26,471 nucleotides of DNA from Pancytospora philotis (lineage: Eukaryota > Microsporidia), in contig JALRLY010000228.1 in the NCBI GenBank assembly GCA_023647555.1, positions 3,568 to 30,038 on the forward strand, in the 5' to 3' direction. Under the pieces are notes generated by a model. That model saw only the letters and a list, made by a program, of their open reading frames with translations. It made no database searches and had not been told where the DNA came from. Below are positions 17,601 to 24,126 of the stretch, piece after piece (position 1 is the first letter of the stretch; each line of letters begins with the position of its first letter). Both the position numbers and the translations under genes were made by a program.

Positions 17601-20600
17601 CCGATCGCCTGGTAGCAGTCAACCACAGAGGCGACCTCGGGCAGCCGCGAAACAAGGAAATCAACGGTGGGCATGTCGTAGTCGGTGCTGTTGAGGAGAA
17701 TGTCATAGATGATGCGGCGCTGGTCGATGTCCATGTACTTGGTCTCGCCCGTGCTGCTGTTGAACAGCTCGATGAAGTTGGCCTTGATGGCCGGCGAAAT
17801 CGGGCAGCGATAGAAGAGCGAGCGGAATACCTTGAAGGAGCTCGGGTTGCTGTTCTGCAGATGGCCATTCTTGTTCACGGTGTCTACGAACTTTCTGCGG
17901 GAATCAACGCTGGAGAATCCCTCGAGCAGCGCAATGGCAGGGAGGTAGCGCTTGGCCACAGCCAGCAGATCGGTGAACTGCGGACCGTCCGGATCGATGC
18001 CAGCTAGGAAGGCCGTGTAGACACGCACGGCAAGGTAGTCAGTCCGATCGATGCTCTTGAGGAAGAACTCGGTCATGGGCACCAGGTTGGCCAGCCGCTC
18101 GAGAAAGACAGCGGGCAGTGCAAGCACGCGCAGCGCACTGCGTCTGTCCAGCTCGATGGGTAGCTCGGTAGAAGTGTTGAGCGCAAAGGCGTACTCGGCC
18201 TCCACACAGAGCAGGCGGACGTACGCCGGCACCTCCGCGTCCAGGCTGATAATCTTTTCGAAGCTCTCGCGCGCCTTGGCACCGAAGCGCCGGAAAATCA
18301 GCGCCGTGAGCTCCCAGCAGACCGCATAAACGCGGAAGCAGCGCGCCGACGATGCTTTGTACCGGACGGCGTAGAAAAGCAGCGGACAGAGGCGCTCGTC
18401 CAGATCGAAGTGGTGCCCGTGCAGGCCCATGGAGGACTCGAGGTAGAAGACCAGCGAGCGGAAGGCACGCAGACTGCGCATGTCATCGTTGATGTACACT
18501 ACGCTGAGCAGATCGATTACGCGTTCGCTCACAAAGCGGCTCTTGAGTTGGCTGTTGTGCACTGCGTTAGAGCGTTCGCTATCCCTTGTGCTGTTCCTTT
18601 CCTTTACGCTGTCCTTTGTGCTATCATTTGCAGTAGATGAATGGTATGGCTGGTTTATGCTGTCTTCCAATGAATCGTAGACAAGAAGCACCATCTCCTT
18701 GGCACGCTCAGGCACGTATATGAAGGCATCGATCAGCACATCCACAATCACCTTGTGGCCAGAGGATGACACATTCGCACTGCGCTTCAGGTAATAAGCG
18801 TATGCACGCATAAACGCACGCACCGCATCGAGCAGCAGATCAGAGCCGTCCATGTAGAAAGCAAAGAGAATGTCCGCAGCCATCATGTCCAGCTTGGTGT
18901 ACGGCACCGCGCCGCTGCTCCCGTTCGATCCATCGATGCCCAGAATGTACGTGTCGTCCAGGCGGTAGCTCTTCGGCACGCACGCATCCATCACGCTCAG
19001 CTCCTCGAGCAGATACTCCTTGAAGCCGAGCACATTGAGCAGGTACTTGAGCAGATGCTCCCGGCAGTTCCTGCCCACCGCCGGCTCGTACGGCAGCGCG
19101 CGCAGCTGGCGGCTGTAGACACGCTCGCTCACCAGATTGTTGCGCAGCTGGATGCTGTGGTGCACGTACTCGTAGCCGATCAGACTGCGCATTAGTACTA
19201 CAATGTTATCATCGAGGGAGCAGGCAAAGTGCATAGTAGTAACACCGTCTGATACATCATTACTAGCGTTGCCAGCGCTACCAGCATTACCAGCACAATC
19301 AGCGGTATCGATCGCTATGTCGCACACAAGCCCAGTAAGCCGCATGCTAAACAGCCGGTTCAGCCGCAGCTCGTGGCGCATCAGCCCAGTGCGGTGGATG
19401 CTGGACAGCCGCGAAAGCACGCGCATCGCCTTCGCCTCCTCGTCCCCGATCAGCTTGTACACCGATACGAGAATATCATCCATCATCCCATCCACATTGT
19501 CAAACTCTATCATGTACTCGATGTACATCAGCACAATCTCTTTCAGTCTGGTGCTGCTGTGCAGCGCAATCTCGATCGGCCGTACGAGCAGCGCGTACTT
19601 AGAGACAAGCAGATTCAGACTGACCGGAATGTTGAACAGGCACTCAATGTAGAACACATCAAAGGTAAGGCAGTACAGATGGTAGAGCTCAGTCACGGTC
19701 TTCTCAAATGCGTTGTAGATAAAGTAAAAGCCGGAGGTGCAGGGGGACTCGCAGGACTTCACCTCCAAATACATGCCATTCAGGATCATAAAGAGCGCCT
19801 TAATAGGCGGTGCATTTACAGCCATGCCATGATCATTGCTATGCAGCACATCGACACCAGAACCAATGGTACGCGGCCCAGTAAAGCATCCCTCATGCGC
19901 ACTGGCAGCCATCTCTATGATGCTGTTGTACACCACAGTGAACAGATCGGTGAACTCGCTCTTGTAGAACTTCCTGTCAAGCTTGAAGAAGCCGTACGCA
20001 ATGGGGAAGACAGCCTCGTAGAACGACAGCGCCTTGTAGTTCCCGTACACAAAATCGCGGTGGATCAAGCGATTGGCCTCGCGGACCAGCACAATGTTCA
20101 TCACGGTGCTCTCAGTCAGCACAGACCAGAGCGGTGAGCACCGGTGGTACTTGACGAGCAGATCGACGGCACAGGAGCGCGCGATCCTATCGAGATCATC
20201 GGCCGGTAGGTTGAAGAACAGCTGGAAATACTCTTTGCTGACGGTCAATTGGCTCGCGCCGTAGGAAGAGTAGTCGTTGAGCGGGAAGAGCAGGAACTTG
20301 CAAAGGACACGCACGTCCTCGTCCTCGATCGGCGAGAGCAGCGCAACGCTGGAGACCATCTTAACAGCCATCTTCACGTACTCCAGCAGACCATTCAGAG
20401 CATCCAATTGCGATACGCGGGAAAGCCCGAACGGGTAGAAGCCCGGGTCGGCATCCACAGACGCTCGGTGCAGCAGCGTGTAGATGCGGTAGGCATTCTT
20501 CAGGGTGCGCATCGCAAGCAGCTTGACCTCTATCGCGGTGAGCTCAAGGGAGCTCATGGCGTTGGCACAGCACATGTACGCGGTGGTGCACGCGTGTATC

Positions 20601-21715
20601 AGCGTAGGACAGTTGATCACCGGAAGGTACTCAGAGATCCTGCTCTCAAACTCGAAGAGCACATCGTGGCTCAGGCGCGACGCATCGGGCGTCCAGGCGC
20701 GGCCGCTGTGGAACTGCGCAGGCATGAAGTGCGGCCGCCGCTCGCCGTACCGCCCGGCATCGGCAAAGACCGCAACCACCTCGCACAGGCTGCTGAGCAG
20801 ATACGCACGCAGCGGCGCATAATCGGTCTTGGTGAACTCGCTGCGCACAAAGAACAGCTCGGCAGAGCTGAAGAGAAAGGCGTGTGTCCGCAGAATCCCT
20901 ACGATCGCACGCACAGCATCGCGCCGCAAACAGTAGCAGCCGGCAGGCACCAGCATCGCAAGGGAGCTCGTGATATCCACAATGAACTCGTGCAGCGCAC
21001 TGCGGTAGTTCGGCCAGAACGCAGCCAGGAAATCAAGCAGGCTCACAGCCATGCCGGCGTACTCGCACATGATCTTCCTGTTTTCTGCATGGCGCTCGAG
21101 CAGCCCGCCGCTCCCGAAGTAGAAGCGCAGCCGCGCAGCCATCAGCCCAAGAATACTCTCGTAGTACATCGCATCGAGCTTGTACACCGCGTGGAACTCG
21201 CGCATGTAGCGCAGCACCTCAGAAATAATAAAAAGCCCAAGCTCAATCTTGGACGGATCGTCGGTCTCCTTGGCCGGCAGCTCGTTCGCAAAGAAGCCCT
21301 CGATCGCCTTCAGATGCCGGATGTAGTCGAGCTCCACGCGCGCCTTGATGAGCGGGTACATCACCTTGAGCGACAGGTAGCGGTTGAAGATGTTCTCCAC
21401 CGCCAGCAGCTCGTGCACAATCTCCACCACCTGCAGCCGGTTCACTATCTGCACAGGCACATCGAACAGCGTGCAGTAGTTCAGCTTGGCCAGCAGCTTG
21501 ATGAAGAAGACGCGCACGTCATTCTCGGGCGTCATCTTGAAGTACGTGTCGGGCGGGTAGGTCTTGAAGACATCGCGGATGAAGCGCACGAGCTCCTCGA
21601 AGTACTCATCGCAGTCGGTGAACAGCTCGAGGTACTCGGGGTGCCCGATGAGGCTCTGCAGCTCTCTGACGCGGCTTTCCAGGCTTTTATCAGATTGGAC
21701 TATTGCTCGGATCAT
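11654..21715 (-). CDS. TRA1: Tra1/TRRAP pseudokinase scaffold of SAGA and NuA4
   Basis: The 3353-aa protein (yeast about 3740) docks transcription activators onto histone acetyltransferase complexes in the nucleus. Residues 1 to about 2250 are helical, HEAT-like; FAT region about 2250-2900; PI3K-like domain about 3005-3320; FATC at the end. The C-terminus follows TRRAP: PGQYTC, then GIFFVRNTDGTIWKIKA, FVNSYSSIIALQHLLGL, YLRPNIGYVF, GPLVLIL, FFGDERAAW and the terminal DPSEMAWL. No HRD-type loop or DFG is present, so it is a pseudokinase as in all Tra1 proteins; this rules out TOR and ATM/ATR. Low-complexity islands interrupt it: acidic S/D-rich about 1586-1692, (QNE)n about 1949-1961, N/S-rich about 2440-2492, N/A/G-rich about 2900-2945. 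The ATG at 21715 follows CCC and AAATTT. No introns or breaks seen in 10 kb. Confidence 0.9.
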   Translation of the reverse strand: MIRAIVQSDKSLESRVRELQSLIGHPEYLELFTDCDEYFEELVRFIRDVFKTYPPDTYFKMTPENDVRVFFIKLLAKLNYCTLFDVPVQIVNRLQVVEIVHELLAVENIFNRYLSLKVMYPLIKARVELDYIRHLKAIEGFFANELPAKETDDPSKIELGLFIISEVLRYMREFHAVYKLDAMYYESILGLMAARLRFYFGSGGLLERHAENRKIMCEYAGMAVSLLDFLAAFWPNYRSALHEFIVDITSSLAMLVPAGCYCLRRDAVRAIVGILRTHAFLFSSAELFFVRSEFTKTDYAPLRAYLLSSLCEVVAVFADAGRYGERRPHFMPAQFHSGRAWTPDASRLSHDVLFEFESRISEYLPVINCPTLIHACTTAYMCCANAMSSLELTAIEVKLLAMRTLKNAYRIYTLLHRASVDADPGFYPFGLSRVSQLDALNGLLEYVKMAVKMVSSVALLSPIEDEDVRVLCKFLLFPLNDYSSYGASQLTVSKEYFQLFFNLPADDLDRIARSCAVDLLVKYHRCSPLWSVLTESTVMNIVLVREANRLIHRDFVYGNYKALSFYEAVFPIAYGFFKLDRKFYKSEFTDLFTVVYNSIIEMAASAHEGCFTGPRTIGSGVDVLHSNDHGMAVNAPPIKALFMILNGMYLEVKSCESPCTSGFYFIYNAFEKTVTELYHLYCLTFDVFYIECLFNIPVSLNLLVSKYALLVRPIEIALHSSTRLKEIVLMYIEYMIEFDNVDGMMDDILVSVYKLIGDEEAKAMRVLSRLSSIHRTGLMRHELRLNRLFSMRLTGLVCDIAIDTADCAGNAGSAGNASNDVSDGVTTMHFACSLDDNIVVLMRSLIGYEYVHHSIQLRNNLVSERVYSRQLRALPYEPAVGRNCREHLLKYLLNVLGFKEYLLEELSVMDACVPKSYRLDDTYILGIDGSNGSSGAVPYTKLDMMAADILFAFYMDGSDLLLDAVRAFMRAYAYYLKRSANVSSSGHKVIVDVLIDAFIYVPERAKEMVLLVYDSLEDSINQPYHSSTANDSTKDSVKERNSTRDSERSNAVHNSQLKSRFVSERVIDLLSVVYINDDMRSLRAFRSLVFYLESSMGLHGHHFDLDERLCPLLFYAVRYKASSARCFRVYAVCWELTALIFRRFGAKARESFEKIISLDAEVPAYVRLLCVEAEYAFALNTSTELPIELDRRSALRVLALPAVFLERLANLVPMTEFFLKSIDRTDYLAVRVYTAFLAGIDPDGPQFTDLLAVAKRYLPAIALLEGFSSVDSRRKFVDTVNKNGHLQNSNPSSFKVFRSLFYRCPISPAIKANFIELFNSSTGETKYMDIDQRRIIYDILLNSTDYDMPTVDFLVSRLPEVASVVDCYQAIGSRDKRDLDRIFAVFRARFLECAGRATSIATIKWPILIRYLIDHIHVPYVYYFFRNYMPVRAVAAIVTQWLDELYFTYISAKASTIKDVASSSTKAFYLLLYLRLNNTHYENTKLLLIVYRDLYKLHAFSTVGRALRSIINWYFSVFLLDEIELLYRLDPLFVVTNEQAVARLSEIEQPYLRQWIISSARGMAPDGLFDDATVGDYPTDRVVEEAVQPDNSQVFSNSESDESDGMEYLFNDNPLSSDTTEGALGSDSTSSASVRGYNDGSVHSSSVIIVEDGKEEVDSDDSNNRVNDDDNTMDVQVDIQADDNDKRFNGNDKATLHSLIASFKDNPLTVIELCLRYNHYSKELLDLCRNSMESPYIKFAALYYLCRFDPRQEYASTIFKLNFHERIYAVNSLMALVDAHGVDAFVPEVKALLQSEMRFNTSQHVLIPVIINRPAIADNPVIFVELCVIAYRMLCYGDVCHELLALISRRISEGAPHGCMQKLLTRLNTLAIIREIERNDTRILYTCTDFCLEKVIRYIREKIGDGEGAAAEFGSPYGYAGARYPGCIAPKSNPLAAQLFRYFNSAYGQNEQNEQNEQNEQILGLRNEISALYTPFVYLEKPFMRWLFGRELKKYDVFMHSLPENQLNAAEILLEHSTEDRQAVLSAFNLLILFVRNDCGGAKGREVISDRLLRAFVSIAGAVPNEVATWLISDASVLKFPCLSDVISVLIPCVEPAVAFSLCLINFGDESSFLTNIHRLFVTFGRDIPFRKEFYAGCFSGNEMIRYGFLDLFLSQFPRDACSAVEFVLHNDWSGVSERCTNFLVAVAFLSVLKPTEGVINDIVMVNIMNGPSYKNNQNWCSKVRTGGLCRHRCGSSTTCSRPTTYYGSFEHNPFGIDSLMKYMNGLVNTYTLRSFHGVTDIIYGSDNVNNIFIDSYLSDIFKLLNDSALQRLYQSFLFSNLHSGMKIRFAQAFESCNVFVGELYFNAFSPTLKYYLSIGDRAMYYGMVMVLPGIREVKQIIRLSMFGRYNEAIKRIFDVFKGVENRTISYKKEDLLILEDELRYIYNETHSDRYEFKEASIKLGDSRNVDRNIDKNLDSNLMNNQLNSQMSSSQMNSVNNRQPIAIDERHSNEFKESSDYLALIRAGKVRNTICNNYLIPLNDSVHYASTHFQGESIIETIDLKVNALLSLVMANENALPDRGVVEPLLESIRGSLSILRYLPRSSAAFSKLLLYSSIVAEICESFTILGENHRDSVYGRFRIWTSRRPSMLCGMAEWSMYARWRSFIYNLAMGSVSEVDKRKVSAELCRLNVLYATKAFKEKLYGRATRILNNINSVPSIELQQNIQKYMLDIECLYESGDYVTMINVVNSININRLTAEERSRLYHWSYRAFMRLNKIPEADKFGMLSRKMADIVENKKEYLKILHETIIAESESGGSASTIAEMKRVYAMRLVELINELPLHDSKLYMLDYIANGEFGRIEDIQPDKLYFFTPQLKSRLGHLFGNRLFRTSLESVQIFELIAKKKKERWMDYFKYLDVFGYNRRVAGDHNNHSDVINANGVVNGAANGIVNVAANGAANGDNNNTNNISNNIINDHSHKDKHSYSINDIKSALEDEVKHYFEINTSPMILHAFESNTAAPGQYTCLRDEYTNIKTMCYIEEFNSVYSEAHGIFFVRNTDGTIWKIKAHGPEQPHSPPCSLFYQFVQLFNVSIDCHALSKLGFSLSPAAIAGSLSVHENHNANVESAVKIQLFRRNVMFYTVIDEYLQISKKKRKDSNFKDDDAKDCMSNHSTTNKDTTDQLFLFSKLILRWQDLLKTELVTRLINTNDYYIYRRQFVNSYSSIIALQHLLGLNQISMLTLWLRKSSGSASFACLRPDAAAQDTGCIPLPKPAKFYLRPNIGYVFGDEGKNGPLVLILSRFAEAYLDNEDLGKIVRVFFGDERAAWCAKRMDSLAFNGVDEGRNSAELVIADMVDPKVGLALDPSEMAWL
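12893..12961. repeat. 24-bp minisatellite inside TRA1
   Basis: Units starting ACCATTAGCAGC at 12896 and 12920 (24 bases each) and a shortened one at 12944 encode an Asn/Ala/Gly/Val-rich stretch on the minus strand. The unit length is a multiple of three, so copy changes keep the frame. Confidence 0.7.
15832..15872. repeat. 9-bp tandem repeat encoding (QNE)n in TRA1
   Basis: About four and a half copies of a TTCTGCTCA/TTTTGCTCA-type nonamer encode QNEQNEQNEQNEQ on the minus strand. The synonymous T/C differences among units suggest the array is not brand new. Confidence 0.75.
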
Positions 21716-21735
21716 GGGTGAAAAAATTTTAGCGC
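21716..21735 (-). promoter_or_regulatory. Start-proximal signal of TRA1 (AAATTT + CCC)
   Basis: On the minus strand AAAATTTTTTCACCC runs directly into the ATG. A second AAATTTTT block preceded by CGCGCTT lies about 200 bases further upstream (21918-21938). Confidence 0.55.
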
Positions 21736-22135
21736 GTAAAACAAAGCGCGAATTGTGCCAGGCGCGGGGCTTAAATAATCTGAAAGCGTTGTAATTGGGG
21801 TGCTGCTCATCGCTAGGTTTAAATTTAATTTTTTAAAATTTTTGGATGCTTTATGGTTGCTTTTGGACGCATTATGCGCTCTATTTTGTGTTTAGAATTT
21901 ATGGATTAGGCCGCTCATTTAAAAATTTTTAAGCGCGTGGCAGTGGCAGGTTAAATTATCGTTGTTGATAAGGAATTGGCGGGGGCGGTATGCAAAAATG
22001 TCTGATCTGTCTGATAGGAGCTGCATTGCTCAATCCAGAGGCATCAGTGGTAACAGCTATCCCCTGAGCTTAGCAGCTCTCCCGGCGTTAATACAGAATG
22101 GAAAATTTTGACTGGTTGCGTGGAATGCCGTTCGA
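21716..22135. other. AT-rich divergent intergenic region
   Basis: The region drives TRA1 to the left and the secreted-protein gene to the right. It has several AAATTT-like blocks (21724, 21816-21842, 21918-21930, 22102) and an imperfect palindrome CGCATTATGCG near 21869. No RNA gene was seen. Confidence 0.55.
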
Positions 22136-22202
22136 ATGCGTACACCGATCAGTGCTTTTGGTCTTGCGAGCAGCTTTCGTATGGTATTTTGCGCGCTCAT
22201 GA
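22098..22202 (+). other. Overlapping upstream ORF, 34 codons
   Basis: ATG at 22098 opens a 34-codon frame (MENFDWLRGMPFEC at its start) that overlaps the start of the next gene in another frame and ends at the TGA at 22200-22202. Because it spans the main start codon, it would strongly affect translation if it is in the transcript. If transcription starts at or after the AAAATTTT at 22102-22109, the uORF would lose its first ATG, though the second (22125) would remain. Confidence 0.35.
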
Positions 22203-23047
22203 GTCTTGCACTTTGTACCAGAGTAGATACAGCTATTGTAGATGCAGCTACTGTAACACCGGATGCGCCAGAGACAGAGATCGAGCGGATCGGGAACTTC
22301 TTGCATTCCTGGACCGACTACGAGAAGGCGGCGCTGGAAGGTCTCTTCCGGAGCAAGATATACTTCAAAGGCGATTTGCTATACACGAAGAATGAGAAAG
22401 CCGGGCGGTGTTGCAGCGTAAGCTTAGTTGGCGATGTTGCCCGCGAGCTACAGACCAGGCTAACAACGCTGCTGGCAAATACAGATCAGGCTCTGATCAA
22501 AGCCACGGAGGTACCGTTCTCATATTTGTTCATCTACCACAAGGTGTTTGCTTGTGCAATAAGGAGTTCCGGTGCTAGAGAAAGCGATATTGCTGCGCTG
22601 CTGAGCAGTCCTTACAGCTTTCCCAGCAGATTCAAGGCAGACACGATGGCTCTGAAGCTGTTCAAAAGCGTGAATCAGGCGCTTAAATTGGCGCTCAGCC
22701 TCCCCGCAACGTTCTACCATGAGATAGGCATTTACGGCGACGGGACACCTATGAATGATCACTATGACTCCATCGTCTACGTCTACGCACGGCACGTATA
22801 CGGCGGCTGCGGTATCCGCGATGGCTTCCTGGATTACATCCGAGTGTACAGTGATAGGGTGCTGTCGAACGCGCCATCCGACGAAGAGGCCTTGGCGGAT
22901 ATTCTATTGCTTGTTGAAACGTTCATGTCGCAGAGCGCTTTGCGCTACGCAGATATGGGCAGTATCTACGCCGACGTGCGGGAGATCCTATCAGAAGGGA
23001 GCTGCATTCATAGAGATCATATTGTCAGCCGGCTTCCGTCCTTTTAA
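22136..23047 (+). CDS. Predicted secreted protein of unknown family
   Basis: The 303-aa protein has an N-terminal signal peptide-like segment (hydrophobic core about residues 16-27, VFCALMSLALC) and no later membrane segment. Two starts are possible: ATG at 22136 or residue 16 at 22181, both ahead of the hydrophobic core. The mature region is mostly predicted helical, with seven Cys in total (19, 27, 92, 93, 140, 225, 290). Blocks that stand out are FLHSWTDYEKAALEGLFRSK, FSYLFIYHKVFACAIRSS and YDSIVYVYARHVYGGCGIRD. I recognise no family and no catalytic motif. An AAAATTTT block lies 27 bases upstream of the first start. A secreted, lineage-specific protein in a microsporidian could act at the host interface, wall or ER; that is inference only. 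Confidence 0.7.
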   Translation: MRTPISAFGLASSFRMVFCALMSLALCTRVDTAIVDAATVTPDAPETEIERIGNFLHSWTDYEKAALEGLFRSKIYFKGDLLYTKNEKAGRCCSVSLVGDVARELQTRLTTLLANTDQALIKATEVPFSYLFIYHKVFACAIRSSGARESDIAALLSSPYSFPSRFKADTMALKLFKSVNQALKLALSLPATFYHEIGIYGDGTPMNDHYDSIVYVYARHVYGGCGIRDGFLDYIRVYSDRVLSNAPSDEEALADILLLVETFMSQSALRYADMGSIYADVREILSEGSCIHRDHIVSRLPSF

Positions 23048-23377
23048 GACTATAGAGGCGCGTTGGTATGCGGCCTGTGTATCGGCGAGGCATTATGCTA
23101 CGACTATCGATAAATTAAATTACATAATTACATGGTAATGCTAACGTGTGCTTGGTTGTTAAAGTGTGCACAGGCTTTTGGGTATGTTTTAAAAAAGAAA
23201 GTGCAGGACTAGAAATAACAGGGCCATCAAAGCTCTTGCTTAGGAATATCAACATCGCTGCTTAAAGTGCCTTTATTTAAGCGCCAGAATAAACAAACTC
23301 ACACTGCATAGTGCACCTCCGCCGGTCGCCGCGCTGCCCGCTGAATTCCGCACAAACGCCAAATTTTTGCACCGCTC
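23048..23377. other. Intergenic region before the Pol III C11 gene
   Basis: The 330 bases hold the 3' flank of the secreted-protein gene and the start signals of the C11 gene. I see nothing else. Confidence 0.55.
23361..23377 (+). promoter_or_regulatory. AAATTT start-proximal signal of RPC11
   Basis: AAATTTTT begins 17 bases before the ATG at 23378. It is the same spacing class as at CHK1 and TRA1; no CCC triplet here. Confidence 0.5.
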
Positions 23378-23692
23378 ATGCATTTCTGTCCGTTCTGCGC
23401 GTCGCTGCTGGTCACCGAGCAGGGCCAGCAGGTGCAGCTCGTGTGCCCCGCGTGCGTGCACTGCTACCGCCTGCAGAAGGCGCTCTCCGTGGCCGTGGAC
23501 TGCGACGTGAAGCTGCAGGAGACGATCATGGGCGACGAGGATCCGTTCAAGTACGCCAACAAGTGCACCATCAGCTGCGAGGTCTGCAAGAACAACCAGG
23601 CGGCGTTTATGGAGCTGCAGACGCGGTCCGCGGACGAGCCGGCCACCATCTTCTACGAGTGCACGAAGTGCGGGTTCCGCTGGAAGGACTGA
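23378..23692 (+). CDS. RPC11: RNA polymerase III subunit C11 (RPC10/POLR3K)
   Basis: The 104-aa protein is full length for this subunit, which gives Pol III its RNA-cleavage activity and helps termination and reinitiation on tRNA and 5S genes. The N-terminal zinc ribbon has Cys4, Cys7, Cys23 and Cys26 (CPFC and CPAC). The C-terminal TFIIS-like ribbon has Cys67, Cys70, Cys95 and Cys98 and carries QTRSADEPATIFYEC, the invariant cleavage hairpin, with the acidic pair Asp86-Glu87. The exact QTRSADEP match and small size separate it from TFIIS (longer) and from Pol I A12 and Pol II Rpb9. The ATG is fixed by the CPFC motif starting at residue 4. Confidence 0.93.
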   Translation: MHFCPFCASLLVTEQGQQVQLVCPACVHCYRLQKALSVAVDCDVKLQETIMGDEDPFKYANKCTISCEVCKNNQAAFMELQTRSADEPATIFYECTKCGFRWKD

Positions 23693-23742
23693 GCGGCGCG
23701 TGCGGTGCTGCTTGAGACAATACAGCATTGGAGCAGACTATC

Positions 23743-23748
23743 AATAAA
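23743..23748 (+). terminator. AATAAA after RPC11
   Basis: Possible polyadenylation signal 51 bases after the stop codon. Confidence 0.4.
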
Positions 23749-24100
23749 CTATTAGAGTATTGCTCTGTGCCATTGTGCTTTTATGCCATTGCGCATGGCT
23801 GACTTATCCATGGCAATGCTTTTGTTTACCACTGCAGCCAAAGGCATTGGTGCTGCCACCGCAGCAGTGAAGAACTGCTTTGCTATAATAACCACTATAA
23901 AGATGTGCTTTCACTTTGTGTTGTCCACACGAAGACACGTGGCGACACTCAGCAGGCAGGCTAAGCCTGTACAGCGCTTCCCAATAGCAGCCGCAGCCAG
24001 GGACCCACAGCCAAGCACATGCAAAGCTATACGCACGCACACGGCCCTCTCCGGCCCTTTATTTGGGCCGCGCCGCAAACAGCATGAAGCATAAACAAAT

Positions 24101-24126
24101 CGAAGAATTTTGATTCCAAATATCGC
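24101..24126 (+). promoter_or_regulatory. Start-proximal signal of the membrane kinase
   Basis: GAATTTTGATTCC followed by AAATATCGC leads into the ATG at 24127. It is a diverged copy of the AAATTT/CC pattern. Confidence 0.4.

Larger units (their letters stand above)
23693..24126. other. Intergenic region between RPC11 and the membrane kinase
   Basis: A 103-codon plus-strand frame (23783-24094) and a Cys-rich 78-codon minus-strand frame (23804-24040) cross it, but neither has the start signal or any family resemblance. A small inverted repeat GGCCC/GGGCC lies near 24053-24069. No RNA gene seen. Confidence 0.5.

Noticed and set aside
11654..21715. TOR, ATM or ATR as alternatives for the giant gene
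   Set aside because: The PI3K-like region lacks the catalytic and DFG-type motifs, and the C-terminal blocks follow TRRAP/Tra1.
20249..21721. 490-codon plus-strand frame antisense to TRA1 (and others at 12818-14212, 14747-15742)
   Set aside because: They are antisense shadows of a GC-rich gene, with His/Arg/Glu/Leu-rich products and no start signal.
23783..24094. 103-codon small ORF between RPC11 and the membrane kinase
   Set aside because: No AAATTT/CCC signal, no family resemblance, and a competing antisense frame. It is possible but unsupported.
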